A stretch of DNA of 64,000 nucleotides from CADEDH01 sp039029735. Its GTDB lineage: Bacteria; Actinomycetota; Acidimicrobiia; Acidimicrobiales; SZUA-35. Below are positions 16,230-24,144 of this stretch, piece after piece. The notes under the pieces are model-generated. The model ran no database searches, was not told the origin of the DNA, and saw only the letters and a list, made by a program, of their open reading frames with translations. Made by a program: the position numbers and the translations under genes. Where the stretch lies: positions 44,656-108,655 of the forward strand of contig JBCCFL010000014.1 in assembly GCA_039029735.1 (NCBI GenBank), in the 5' to 3' direction. Position 1 is the stretch's first letter. The number at the start of each line of letters is the position of its first letter.

Positions 16230-17384
16230 ATGAGCAATCAAAACTACGTGGCCGTTGTGAAGGTGGTAGGAGTCGGCGGCGGAGGCTGCAACGCTGTCAA
16301 TCGGATGATTGACGCCGGCCTCCGTGGTGTCGAGTTCGTCGCCTTCAATACCGATGCCCAGGCGTTGCTCATGAGCGACGCCGAGACGAAGATCCACATT
16401 GGTAGGGAGCTGACCCGCGGCTTGGGCGCCGGCAGCGACCCGGGCGTCGGCCAGGAGGCGGCGGAGGCCCACCGCGACGAGATCAGCGCCGCGCTCGACG
16501 GTGCCGACATGGTGTTCATCACCGCCGGTGAGGGCGGTGGCACCGGTACGGGCGCTGCTCCGGTCATCGCCGAGATCGCCAAGAGCCAGGGTGCCCTCAC
16601 GATCGCGGTGATCACCCGCCCGTTCGGTTTCGAGGGGCGCCGTCGTGCCCAGCAGGCCGACGCTGGCATCAACCGGCTCAAGGAGAAGGTAGACACCCAG
16701 ATCGTGATCCCGAACGACAGGCTCCTGTCGATCGCGGATGAGAAGACGTCGATGGTGAACGCCTTCCGGATGGCCGACGAGATCCTCCTGCAGGGTGTGT
16801 CCGGCATCGCCGACCTCATCACCACGCCTGGCCTCATCAACACCGACTTCGCCGACGTTCGCATGATCATGCACGATGCCGGCAGCGCCTTGATGGGCAT
16901 TGGTCGGGCTGCTGGCGAGGGCCGGGCCCTGGCTGCCGCTCGGGCCGCCATCGCCAGCCCCCTGCTCGAGGCGAGCATCGACGGGGCTCGGGGCATTCTG
17001 TTGACGATTGCCGGATCGAGCGACCTCGGGTTGTTCGAGGTGAACGAGGCGGCCGAGATCATCCACGACGTGGCCCACGCCGATGCCAACATCATCTTCG
17101 GCACCGTGGTTGACGAGAACCTCTCGGAGGAGATCCGGGTCACGGTGATCGCCGCTGGGTTCGATCGGTACGAGGAGCATCGCCGGGACGGGCGGGAGAA
17201 CGGGAGCAGTGACTCGTTCCTGCCGGCCTCTGACACACCGCGGCGCTCAGCGCCGCCGCTGCCACCGTCAACGCAGGCCGACGATCTCGCCGACGACGAG
17301 GAGATCTTCGACATCGACGCCAACACCGATGGCGATGACGATGATCTCGACGACGAGTTCGACGTCCCCTCGTTCCTGAAGTAG
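16230..17384 (+). CDS. ftsZ: Cell division GTPase FtsZ
   Basis: Tubulin homologue that forms the Z-ring. 384 residues from ATG 16230 (MSNQNYVAVVKVVGVGGGGCNAVNRM). The GTP signature GGGTGTGAAP is at about 102-111, the T7-loop region has NTDFADVRMIM, and the extreme C-terminus DEFDVPSFLK is the conserved peptide that binds SepF and other partners. The linker before it is Pro/Asp-rich. An AGAGGA site precedes ATG 16230 at a usable distance. A second in-frame ATG at 16173 sits 6 nt after TAATGT and would add a basic 19-residue extension; which start is used is open. No ftsA is present, as usual in actinobacteria, where SepF tethers FtsZ. Confidence 0.97.
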   Translation: MSNQNYVAVVKVVGVGGGGCNAVNRMIDAGLRGVEFVAFNTDAQALLMSDAETKIHIGRELTRGLGAGSDPGVGQEAAEAHRDEISAALDGADMVFITAGEGGGTGTGAAPVIAEIAKSQGALTIAVITRPFGFEGRRRAQQADAGINRLKEKVDTQIVIPNDRLLSIADEKTSMVNAFRMADEILLQGVSGIADLITTPGLINTDFADVRMIMHDAGSALMGIGRAAGEGRALAAARAAIASPLLEASIDGARGILLTIAGSSDLGLFEVNEAAEIIHDVAHADANIIFGTVVDENLSEEIRVTVIAAGFDRYEEHRRDGRENGSSDSFLPASDTPRRSAPPLPPSTQADDLADDEEIFDIDANTDGDDDDLDDEFDVPSFLK

Positions 17385-17389
17385 CCGTC

Positions 17390-18109
17390 GTGGAGGCGCT
17401 CGATCCGATTCCGGTGGCCACCGGGTCTGTCCGGGTGGTGTTCACCGACCGGTCGGACGGTGACTTCCGAGTACGGGTGCGGCCCCCACTGGAGCGCCAG
17501 GCCGAGCAGGCGCGTGTGGCATCGCTCGCAGAGCGGCGAGGCGCCATCGCGGCCGGACCGTGGACGTCACTCCGTCAGGTACACGGCGCCCGCACGGTTC
17601 TGGTCACCTCTGCTGGCGACCAGGCCGACGCCGAAGCTGATGCCGCGGTCACCACTGCGGCCAGCGCACCGATCTCAGTGCTGATCGCCGACTGCGCCCC
17701 GGTCGTGCTCGTGGCCGAGTCCGGCGTCGCCGTTGCCCATGCGGGGTGGCGCGGCCTGGTGAACGGCGTGGTGGCTGATGCGGGGGCGACACTGCGGGCC
17801 GTCGGAGGAGCGCCCATTGCGGCCCACATCGGGCCCTGCATCGGTCCGGCTGCCTACGAGTTCGGGGCCGAGGACCTGGCCCGCATGACCAACGTGTTCG
17901 GGTCGGCAGTGGCGTCCGAGACCGCCGAGGGCCGCCCGGCGCTCAATGTGGCGGCGGCGGTGGCCGTGGCGTGCGAGCAGGCTGGGTGGCCTGAGCCGCC
18001 GGCGGCCCCGCACTGTACGAGCGATCTCGGCTGGTTCAGCCATCGCACCCGGGGCGACGCCGAGCGTCAGACGGCGGTGGCCTGGATCGAGCCCCACCCC
18101 AGCTCGTGA
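17390..18109 (+). CDS. pgeF: PgeF/YfiH-family purine nucleoside phosphorylase-like enzyme
   Basis: DUF152-fold (CNF1/YfiH-like) enzyme, 239 residues. Relatives act as purine nucleoside phosphorylase/adenosine deaminase, and E. coli PgeF is reported to remove mis-incorporated L-Ser from peptidoglycan precursors. The metal and active-site residues are visible: SLRQVHGARTV, ADCAPVVL, AVAHAGWRGLVNG and the closing SDLGWFSHRTRGDAERQTAVAW, giving the family His/Cys/His set. It starts 5 nt after ftsZ with GTG and overlaps yggS by 4 nt, so it belongs to the operon. Confidence 0.9.
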   Translation: MEALDPIPVATGSVRVVFTDRSDGDFRVRVRPPLERQAEQARVASLAERRGAIAAGPWTSLRQVHGARTVLVTSAGDQADAEADAAVTTAASAPISVLIADCAPVVLVAESGVAVAHAGWRGLVNGVVADAGATLRAVGGAPIAAHIGPCIGPAAYEFGAEDLARMTNVFGSAVASETAEGRPALNVAAAVAVACEQAGWPEPPAAPHCTSDLGWFSHRTRGDAERQTAVAWIEPHPSS

Positions 18110-18885
18110 CCACCCCAACTCCCGACGGCCACTCCGGCGGCCACTCCGACGGCAACGAACCTGTGGCACCCGACGGCCCGACCGGCCGGAATCGACCTCT
18201 GCCGCCCGCGGTCGAGGCCTTGGCCGAGGAGGTGCGGGTGCGCCGCACCGATCTGTTGGAACGGGTTGCGGCCGCCAGCCATGGGCAAGACGTCACTGTG
18301 GTCGCGGTCACGAAGGCCTTCGGGCCGGAAGTGGCAGCGGCGGCCCGATTGGCGGGCTTCGTCGACTGCGGCGAGAACTACGCGCAGGAACTGGCTGAGA
18401 AGGCAATCGACCCGGTCGTGGCCGCCGCCGGCCCGATCGAGTGGCACTTCATCGGTGGGTTGCAGCGAAACAAGGTGAAGCAGCTCGGCTCCCTGGTGTC
18501 GCTGTGGCAGAGCATCGACCGATCCTCGTTGGTGACCGAGTTGGCCAAGCGGGCGCCGGGGGCCCGCATGCTCGTGCAGGTGAATACGAGCGGTGAGGAT
18601 GCCAAGAGTGGCTGCGATCCTGATCGCACCCGTGAACTGGTCGACATCGCCCGCGAGGCGGGGCTCCACGCCGGTGGTCTGATGACGGTCGGCCCGACGC
18701 CTCTGGCCGGCGAGACGCCTGACCCACGGCCGAGTTTCGAGATGCTGCGACGCCTTGGCGAGCAGTGCGAGGTGGCCGATCTGTCGATGGGGATGTCCGG
18801 TGACTACGAGCTGGCGCTCGCCGAGGGGGCCACGATCATTCGCGTCGGATCGGTCCTGTTTGGGCCCCGCCCGATCCGTCGGTGA
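18106..18885 (+). CDS. PLP homeostasis protein YggS
   Basis: YggS/PLPBP family: binds pyridoxal phosphate and buffers PLP and amino-acid pools; no confirmed catalysis. 259 residues with a low-complexity N-terminal stretch of about 30. VVAVTKAFGPE (Lys near 70, the PLP lysine), CGENYAQELAEK, EWHFIGGLQRNKVKQL, LSMGMSGDYELALAEGATIIRVGSVLFGPR are the standard motifs. It lies between pgeF and sepF, the arrangement conserved in many Gram-positive dcw clusters. GTG start overlaps pgeF (GTGA). Confidence 0.95.
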   Translation: MTTPTPDGHSGGHSDGNEPVAPDGPTGRNRPLPPAVEALAEEVRVRRTDLLERVAAASHGQDVTVVAVTKAFGPEVAAAARLAGFVDCGENYAQELAEKAIDPVVAAAGPIEWHFIGGLQRNKVKQLGSLVSLWQSIDRSSLVTELAKRAPGARMLVQVNTSGEDAKSGCDPDRTRELVDIAREAGLHAGGLMTVGPTPLAGETPDPRPSFEMLRRLGEQCEVADLSMGMSGDYELALAEGATIIRVGSVLFGPRPIRR

Positions 18886-18943
18886 TGCATGGTCCACCGG
18901 CCGGGTTGCAGAAAGTAGTCTTGTCAGGTCGAGGAGTGAGCTG

Positions 18944-19783
18944 ATGTCGATGCTACGCAGCGTGCTGGCCTACATGGGCCTGGGGCCCGATGAGGACTAC
19001 GAGGACGACTATCTCTATGGATCCGAACGTGCCGCCCGGTCGCGGCGGGTCGGCCACGACGATGACGGTGAACTGACGATCGATCTCCGCGACGATCCCG
19101 ACGTCGGGCTGGTGCCGCGCGACCCCCACTCCCAACGGCCCCGCCCGCCGGACTGGCTGGCGCCGTCCGACGAGGACGACGAGCTCGACGAGGTGATCGA
19201 CGAGCAGCGTGCAGCCCGCCCTGCTGAGGCCGCGTCGAACTCCAGCGCTGCACGGACCCGCGCCAGGGCCGAGCGTGAACCGCGGCCGACGCGTTCGCGA
19301 TCGTCGCGATCGGCCCCTTCCGCCCCCCGCACCGAACCGATCGTGGCGCGTGGTGGCGCCGGTTCTGGCGCCGTTGCCTCTGAAGCGTTCGAGGCCGTGC
19401 ACGAGGTGGACGACGAGATAGAGAAACCGCCGGCGCTCCGAGCGGTACCCAACCCTGAACCGGTCGACGAAGGAGTGTCGGTGGTCGAACGCAGTGAGTC
19501 GACGTCGCGCTATGTCAAGCCGCAGCTTCTCGCTCCCCAGTCATTCGGGGACGCCAAGGAGCTGGCGGATCTGTTCAAGGACGCCACCCCGGTCATCATG
19601 AACCTCCAGGGCATCGATCGAGACCTGGCGCGCCGCCTCATCGATTTCGCCAGTGGGATCTGCTACGCCCTCGACGGTTCGATGGAGAAGGTGGCGTCGC
19701 AGGTGTTCCTGCTCACGCCGGCCTCGGTCGAGGTGAGCGACGACGAACGCGAGCGCATGGCCAGCCGAGCATACGGGCGCTAG
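18944..19783 (+). CDS. sepF: Z-ring anchor SepF
   Basis: Membrane-tethering protein that links FtsZ to the membrane and bundles its filaments; the main FtsZ anchor where FtsA is absent. 279 residues from ATG 18944 with GAGGAG 7 nt upstream. The N-terminus MSMLRSVLAYMGLGPDEDY is the amphipathic membrane-binding helix followed by an acidic run. A long disordered linker (about 30-185) is rich in Arg, Ala, Glu and Asp. The SepF core (about 189-279) reads YVKPQLLAPQSFGDAKELAD through QVFLLTPASVEV. The linker is longer than in Bacillus SepF (about 150 residues in all). Confidence 0.95.
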   Translation: MSMLRSVLAYMGLGPDEDYEDDYLYGSERAARSRRVGHDDDGELTIDLRDDPDVGLVPRDPHSQRPRPPDWLAPSDEDDELDEVIDEQRAARPAEAASNSSAARTRARAEREPRPTRSRSSRSAPSAPRTEPIVARGGAGSGAVASEAFEAVHEVDDEIEKPPALRAVPNPEPVDEGVSVVERSESTSRYVKPQLLAPQSFGDAKELADLFKDATPVIMNLQGIDRDLARRLIDFASGICYALDGSMEKVASQVFLLTPASVEVSDDERERMASRAYGR

Positions 19784-19788
19784 CAAGC

Positions 19789-19794
19789 TACGAT
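19789..19794 (+). promoter_or_regulatory. -10-like TACGAT before yggT
   Basis: TACGAT lies 11 nt before the yggT ATG, so a transcript from it would carry a leader of only about 4-5 nt. No clear -35 element is visible and yggT may also be read through from sepF. Confidence 0.35.
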
Positions 19795-19805
19795 CGAGCC
19801 CGACC

Positions 19806-20060
19806 ATGTACCTGATCTGCGTCTTCATCCTTCTCTTCCAGTTCGTGTTCCTTCTCAGGATGGTGATGTCGTTCTTCCCGCTCGGGGACGGCTCCCCGTT
19901 CGCCGCCGTCCGCGATCTGGCGATCGTGGTGACCGATCCAGTGGTGGTCCCGTTGCGGCGATCGCTGCCGCCGTTGCCGGGCATGATGGCGGGGTTCGGT
20001 TTGGCCGAGATCCTCATCCTGATCGGGCTCCAGATCCTCGAGGCACTGATCTGCCGCTGA
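19806..20060 (+). CDS. YggT-family membrane protein
   Basis: A small integral membrane protein of 84 residues with the YggT signature: N-terminal hydrophobic segment (MYLICVFILLFQFVFLLRMVMSF), loop with VTDPVVVPLRRSLPPLPG (the conserved DPxxxPxRR region), and a second hydrophobic segment (MAGFGLAEILILIGLQILEAL). Its function is unclear; it regularly lies next to sepF and divIVA, suggesting a role at the division or growth site. A GC-rich hairpin immediately follows the stop. Confidence 0.93.
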   Translation: MYLICVFILLFQFVFLLRMVMSFFPLGDGSPFAAVRDLAIVVTDPVVVPLRRSLPPLPGMMAGFGLAEILILIGLQILEALICR

Positions 20061-20078
20061 GCCCCAGATGGGGCTGTT
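20060..20078 (+). terminator. Weak hairpin after yggT
   Basis: AGCCCC, loop AGAT, GGGGCT (20060-20075), followed by GTTCT. It is a compact 6-bp stem directly on the yggT stop, without a real T-run, so it is at best a weak or factor-assisted terminator or an RNA-processing element between yggT and divIVA. Confidence 0.35.
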
Positions 20079-20123
20079 CTGAGCGCCACGCAACAGCCTC
20101 GTGCGCGCCCCGGCGCGGGAAGC

Positions 20124-20129
20124 TACCCT
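20124..20129 (+). promoter_or_regulatory. -10 hexamer TACCCT before divIVA
   Basis: TACCCT lies 7 nt before the divIVA ATG at 20137, leaving no space for a ribosome-binding site. This suggests a leaderless divIVA message separate from the upstream dcw transcript. Confidence 0.45.
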
Positions 20130-20136
20130 GAGCGCC

Positions 20137-21429
20137 ATGGCTCAGCAGAGTGACAAACTTCGTCTGCTCCGGCGGATCCCCGACATTCGCTTCGAAGAGG
20201 AAGCGCGGGGCTACAGCAAGGATCAGGTCGACCGCGTGTTGGCCAACCTCGCTCCTCTGGCGGATGAGATCGAGAAGCTCCAGAACCGGCTGGCTGAGGC
20301 GGAGAACAGGGCGAGTTCTGCCGAGGCGAGGCTGATCGAGGCGCGCAGCCCTTCGGCGCCCCCGTCATCGCCGGGATCGCCCCCGGCCCCGATGCCGGAC
20401 TTCGACGAGACGCTGCGAAACACCCTCGTGAACGCGCAGCGCACGGCCGACACCACGGTGCGCGAGGCCAAGGAAGAGGCGGAGCGTCTCCGCAACGAGG
20501 CCGAGTTCCAGTCGAATGCCCTGCTGGCCGACGCTCGAGATCAGGCCACCGAGATGACCACCGAGGCCGTCGCCCACCGTGAGCGTCTCCTGGCCGAAGC
20601 GGCAGCCGATCGGGCCAAGATGCTCGAGGACGCCGCCGAAGAGGCTCAGAATCGGGTCAAGGCCGTTGAAGAGGAGCTCGCCGAGGCGCACGAGTCGGAG
20701 CGCACCATGCTCCTCGAACAGATCGCAGACCTGCAGCATGTGCATGGCCTCCTGCAGGCCGACGTCAGCCGCTTTGAGCGTCACCTCGATGCTCGTCGCG
20801 CCGACGTCAAGCAGGCTCTCGATGAGCTGAACGCTGTGCTCGACGATCCCGATCTGCTTCGGGCCCGCGACTCGCTCGAGCCCGCCGAGATCGACAGCGT
20901 CGATGCCGCCGACTACCCACCAATCTCGGTGGAGGTCGTCGCCCTCGACGAACTCGAGTCCGAGGCCACCACCGCCACCGAGTCCACTGCTCGCCCGTCG
21001 GAGAAGATCGCCGTCGACGAGCTCGAGGATCTCGCGCCGGTCGAGGAGCTCAACAGCCCCGAGGCCAACGGCACCGTTGCTGCTGAGTACGAGGACGTCG
21101 ACGCTGACATGGACGAGGGTGGCGGTGTCGGCACGATCACAGCCACCGCGCCGGCCGTCGCCACCGAGGCTGCCTCTGCTCCGGCGGCCTCATCGTCATC
21201 ATCGTCTGGTTCGCCAGCGTCGTCTGGTTCGCCATCGTCGTCCGGTTCGCCAGCGTCGTCTGGTTCGTCATCGTCGTCTGGTTCGTCGACCCCCACGGGG
21301 GATCCGTTCCTGGATGAACTCCGTCGTGTCACCACCGAGGAGCCGGGTGCAGGCGATCCGATCACCGACTTCCTCGAGGACGATGAGCAGGGCAACCGCG
21401 GCAACGGCTGGTTCGGTCGCCGCAAGTAG
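20137..21429 (+). CDS. divIVA: DivIVA (Wag31-like) polar growth/division protein
   Basis: Coiled-coil protein that marks curved membrane and, in actinobacteria, directs polar growth. 430 residues from ATG 20137. The N-terminal lipid-binding domain (about 8-60) contains RRIPDIRFEEEARGYSKDQVDRVLANLAPLADE, with the GYxxxQVD family core. A long coiled coil follows (about 100-240, AQRTADTTVREAKEEAERLRNEAEFQ onward). The C-terminal half is acidic and disordered with an SSGSPx hexapeptide repeat, and ends GNGWFGRRK. It is longer than Wag31 (about 260). An upstream in-frame start (20101) would overlap the -10-like TACCCT and is unlikely. Confidence 0.93.
   Translation: MAQQSDKLRLLRRIPDIRFEEEARGYSKDQVDRVLANLAPLADEIEKLQNRLAEAENRASSAEARLIEARSPSAPPSSPGSPPAPMPDFDETLRNTLVNAQRTADTTVREAKEEAERLRNEAEFQSNALLADARDQATEMTTEAVAHRERLLAEAAADRAKMLEDAAEEAQNRVKAVEEELAEAHESERTMLLEQIADLQHVHGLLQADVSRFERHLDARRADVKQALDELNAVLDDPDLLRARDSLEPAEIDSVDAADYPPISVEVVALDELESEATTATESTARPSEKIAVDELEDLAPVEELNSPEANGTVAAEYEDVDADMDEGGGVGTITATAPAVATEAASAPAASSSSSSGSPASSGSPSSSGSPASSGSSSSSGSSTPTGDPFLDELRRVTTEEPGAGDPITDFLEDDEQGNRGNGWFGRRK
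21202..21288 (+). repeat. 18-bp tandem repeat in divIVA
   Basis: Four 18-bp units (21202, 21220, 21238 and 21256) and a 15-bp partial unit (21274-21288), each starting TCGTCTGGTTCG or a one-base variant. They encode SSGSPA/SSGSPS/SSGSSS hexapeptides in the disordered C-terminal part. Copy number may vary between strains. Confidence 0.9.
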
Positions 21430-21438
21430 CCATCGCGT

Positions 21439-21467
21439 AGGCGAGCCCTTGCTGGGCCCGCTCGCCT
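21439..21467. terminator. Stem-loop after divIVA
   Basis: AGGCGAGC, a 13-nt loop, GCTCGCCT. The 8-bp arms are perfect and start 10 nt after the divIVA stop. No T-run follows; it may act together with the stronger hairpin at 21488. Confidence 0.45.
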
Positions 21468-21487
21468 GACGCAACGCTCGCATCGAG

Positions 21488-21525
21488 AACGACCCTGGGC
21501 TCCGGCCCGGGGTCGTTGGCGTTTT
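21488..21525. terminator. Intrinsic terminator between convergent divIVA and the minus-strand gene
   Basis: AACGACCC (21488-21495) pairs with GGGTCGTT (21510-21517), and an inner GGG/CCC extends the stem. A GTTTT run follows at 21521. It lies between two convergent genes and probably ends the whole dcw transcript. Confidence 0.75.
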
Positions 21526-21534
21526 CCGTCGTGG

Positions 21535-22164
21535 TCAGTTCGGCGCAACGGGTTCGAACAGCGCGACGGCGTCGCCCGACAGCTCAGGCAGGGCATCGAG
21601 CCGGCCTGCGAGCACCATCGCAATCGCCTCGCCTGGCCCTTGTAGCCCGGGGCCGTTGCCGCGTTCGAGGTCGATGTCGGGAGCGACGATCGAGATACGG
21701 CGTTGCGAGCGGGCTCGTCCGGTGAGGAACGGCATCGCCAGCAGCACGTCGATGGCGATCTGGAGTCGCTCTGGTGGGATCGACCGTGCCCGTCCGAGCG
21801 CCCGGCGAATGTCCTGGTGGTGCACCACGGCCTCACACACGGCCCACCGTGGCTGGAAGAACCCGAGCCCGAGAAGATCAGGATCGGCGATCGCCTCGAC
21901 GAGGGCGTCCGGTCCGAGCGCAGCGAAGGCGGCTGCGCTCCTGGCATTGGCCCGGTCGGATCCAGCTCCGTGGCGCACCGTTCGCATCATGAGGCCCCGA
22001 CGGGAGAGCCCGACGACGCTGGCCAGGTGGGCGGCGACGTCGAGCACCGACCAGCCATCGCAGAGCGACGGCTCCTGCCAGTCTTGATCGGACAACGACG
22101 CCAGCAACTCGGCGATCTCGGTGCGTTCGGCCCGCAGCTGGGCGACGGTTTCGGTTCGAGTCAT
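21535..22164 (-). CDS. Maleylpyruvate isomerase/DinB-fold (mycothiol-dependent type) family protein
   Basis: A 209-residue protein of the four-helix DinB-like fold used by mycothiol-dependent maleylpyruvate isomerase and related actinobacterial thiol transferases. N-terminal helix region RAERTEIAELLASLSDQDWQEPSLCDGWSVLDVAAHLASVVGLS is the family hallmark, with the conserved CxGWxxxDxxAH metal-ligand stretch; a second His lies in VVHHQDIRRALG. The substrate is unknown. ATG 22164 is chosen because GGAGGGG precedes it; the longer frame crosses the operator. It is divergent from a TetR gene around a 30-bp palindrome, so that TetR protein very likely controls it. Confidence 0.8.
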   Translation of the reverse strand: MTRTETVAQLRAERTEIAELLASLSDQDWQEPSLCDGWSVLDVAAHLASVVGLSRRGLMMRTVRHGAGSDRANARSAAAFAALGPDALVEAIADPDLLGLGFFQPRWAVCEAVVHHQDIRRALGRARSIPPERLQIAIDVLLAMPFLTGRARSQRRISIVAPDIDLERGNGPGLQGPGEAIAMVLAGRLDALPELSGDAVALFEPVAPN

Positions 22165-22176
22165 GGTGACCCCTCC

Positions 22177-22206
22177 ATCGTTTTGATACGATCGTATCCA
22201 AACGAT
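22177..22206. promoter_or_regulatory. 30-bp palindromic operator shared by the divergent pair
   Basis: The perfect 14-bp centre GATACGATCGTATC is flanked by ATCGTTT and AAACGAT arms. Over 30 bp only one base pair breaks the dyad. TACGAT, a good -10 hexamer, occurs on each strand inside the palindrome, so a bound regulator would block both promoters. The obvious binder is the TetR protein encoded 37 bp to the right. Confidence 0.8.
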
Positions 22207-22242
22207 GCCACGTGAAGGAACCCGACGCAAGGAAGGTCGTCA

Positions 22243-22902
22243 ATGCCACGACAGGTTGATCACGGCGCCCGTCGACGCGAGATCATCGATGCGCTCGGGC
22301 GTCTCGCCACCCGCGAAGGGCTCAGCGCCGTCACGTTCCGCACCCTCGCAGCTGAAGCCGATGTGTCGGTGCGGCGCATCCAGTACTACTTCGGTGACAA
22401 GGCGGCGCTGCTCAGCGCCGCACTCCAGGCCGTTGGGGAGGAGGGCTTTGCCAGAAGCCTCACCGCGCTCGCTGCCGCCGGCCCCGACGTTTCCGTGCGC
22501 GACCTGCTCTCGATCCTCGTCCGGGTTGGGCTCCCGCTCGACGACGAGAGCCGCCGTATCGCACTGCTCTTTCACAGCTTCCATGTGGCCGCCATCACCG
22601 ACGAGGCCCTGGCCACCACCGAGGCGAGGGAGGTCAAGCAGTGGACGGTCCCGTTCGTGTCGATTCTCATCGGCCAGGCCCGCGACGGTGGCGGAACCCG
22701 CGACGGGATCGATCCCGATCACGAAGCCGTGATGCTGATGGCTGCGTTCGACGGGCTGACCCTCGACCTCCTGGCCGGCACCCGGACCGCGCAGGATGCG
22801 CTCGCCGCGATCGACTACCAGCTCGACCGGATCTTCACCGACACCTCGGTCGTCGCCGTGCTGCCCGACCCCGCCCAGCTCTCACCGGCAGCCCCGGCGT
22901 GA
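22243..22902 (+). CDS. TetR-family transcriptional regulator
   Basis: 219 residues. The N-terminal DNA-binding domain is typical: RRREIIDALGRLATREGLSAVTFRTLAAEADVSVRRIQYYFGDKAALLSAAL (about 10-62), with the YYFGDK recognition-helix end. The C-terminal ligand domain is variable, as usual, and gives no ligand hint. GGAAGG lies upstream of ATG 22243. The large palindrome between it and the divergent isomerase-like gene indicates local autorepression plus control of the neighbour. Confidence 0.92.
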   Translation: MPRQVDHGARRREIIDALGRLATREGLSAVTFRTLAAEADVSVRRIQYYFGDKAALLSAALQAVGEEGFARSLTALAAAGPDVSVRDLLSILVRVGLPLDDESRRIALLFHSFHVAAITDEALATTEAREVKQWTVPFVSILIGQARDGGGTRDGIDPDHEAVMLMAAFDGLTLDLLAGTRTAQDALAAIDYQLDRIFTDTSVVAVLPDPAQLSPAAPA

Positions 22903-22950
22903 CGGCCCGTGCAGGGTGTCGGTCCGTCTGAGGGCGTCAGACGACATCGC

Positions 22951-23335
22951 TCATGGGCGATCGTCTGGCATCACGATCGTGCTCAGGAGTCGACGGCGCC
23001 GACCCGGGGTCGGGCCGTTGGCCAGGTGGGGTTCGACCACGGCTCGAAGCTGCTCGACCAACTCAGTGAGTTCGTCGTCATCGAGCCAGAGCGGGGCCTG
23101 TCGGTAGCCGACACCGTCTGACGTCAGGTCTCGTCCACCGCCCTGATTCATCGCGAGGTACGCGCCGAAGTCGGACAGGAGCGTGCCGAGGAATGTCGCG
23201 AAGTACCGGATGTGGTCGTCGTCGCTGGCGGCTTCGAGCTGTTGGGCCGTGAGCGTCGCCGCCGACTCGACCACCCCATAGGTCCGCTCCACTCCGCCCC
23301 GGCTCGGGCGTTCGCTCACGACCTCGACGATGCCA
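22951..23335 (-). pseudogene. 5'-truncated HTH (ArsR-like) regulator fragment
   Basis: The minus-strand frame ending at 22951 carries the C-terminal two thirds of an ArsR/HTH-type regulator: EVVSERPSRGGVERTYGVVE right after the missing winged helix, then helices ending PLWLDDDELTELVEQLRAVVEPHLANGPTPGRRRRLLSTIVMPDD. The DNA-binding N-terminus is absent; beyond about 23335 the frame is antisense to the hydrolase fragment and no longer resembles the family. The right boundary is approximate. Best explained as the left half of a divergent gene pair fused by deletion. No credible start codon or promoter remains. Confidence 0.55.
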
Positions 23336-24144
23336 CTGTCGACCATCTCGCCGAGGCCGGTGTGACATCGCTGCGCTACGACAAGCGCGGGGTCGGGGCC
23401 AGCACGGGCGACTACCTCTCGGCCGGATTCCACGACAACGTGGCCGACGCTCGAGCGGTGCTCGAGACACTCCGCGCCCGACCGGAGGTGGATCCCGGGC
23501 GGGTGTTCGTCGTGGGCCACAGCGAAGGGGCACTGATCGCCTCGGAACTTGCGTCGTCGGGTGGTCTGGCTGGCGTGGCGCTGCTCGCAGGGGCGGCCCG
23601 AACCGGCGAGGAGGTGCTGCGGTGGCAGGCCGGTCAGGTCGAGGCCACCCTGCCGGCCCCGGTCCGGTTCCTGCTGCGCCTCTTCGGCCAGAACATCGTC
23701 GACGTGCAGACCAAGCGGCTGGCCCGGCTCAGAGCGTCGACAGAGGACGTGATCCGCGTCCAGTTCGTCAAGATCAACGCCAGGTGGTTCCGCGAGTTCA
23801 TGGCGTTCGATCCTGCTCGGGCGCTCGCCGCTGCCACTGTTCCGGTACTCGCCGTCACCGGGGCCAAGGACATCCAGGTGGACCCCGACGACGTGGGCGC
23901 CATGGGCGCCGTGGTGTCAACGCCGTTCAGCGGGCACGTGGTGGACGACGTGACCCACCTGCTGCGCGCGGACGAGGGCACACCCTCGGTTCGCACCTAC
24001 AAGAAGCAGGCCACGCGACCACTCGATGATCGAGTGGTCTCACTGGTGGTCGGCTTCGTCAGCGATTCAGACGTTACTGGGGCACCACATCGAGGCCGAT
24101 CGGCTGACCAGCCAGCTTGTGGTCGGGGTCGAGGTCCGACGTGA
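23318..24144 (+). pseudogene. 5'-truncated alpha/beta hydrolase fragment
   Basis: Plus-strand frame with the core of an alpha/beta hydrolase: HLAEAGVTSLRYDKRGVGASTGDY, the nucleophile elbow VVGHSEGALIASELA, VPVLAVTGAKDIQVDP and a HVVDDVTHLLR histidine loop. The N-terminal 55-60 residues, which normally contain the first strands and the oxyanion-loop PGSGP motif, are missing; the frame upstream of about 23318 is antisense to the regulator fragment. The ORF reads 71 nt past the convergent ileS stop. The catalytic Ser-Asp-His set is still encoded, so a short product from an internal start cannot be excluded, but a folded enzyme is unlikely. Confidence 0.55.

Noticed and set aside
21202..21288. 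CRISPR-like array
   Set aside because: Units are contiguous, 18 bp, in frame and without spacers: a coding tandem repeat in divIVA.
22951..23520. Full-length minus-strand gene to 23520
   Set aside because: The N-terminal third is antisense to well-conserved hydrolase residues and shows no HTH; only the C-terminal part resembles a regulator.
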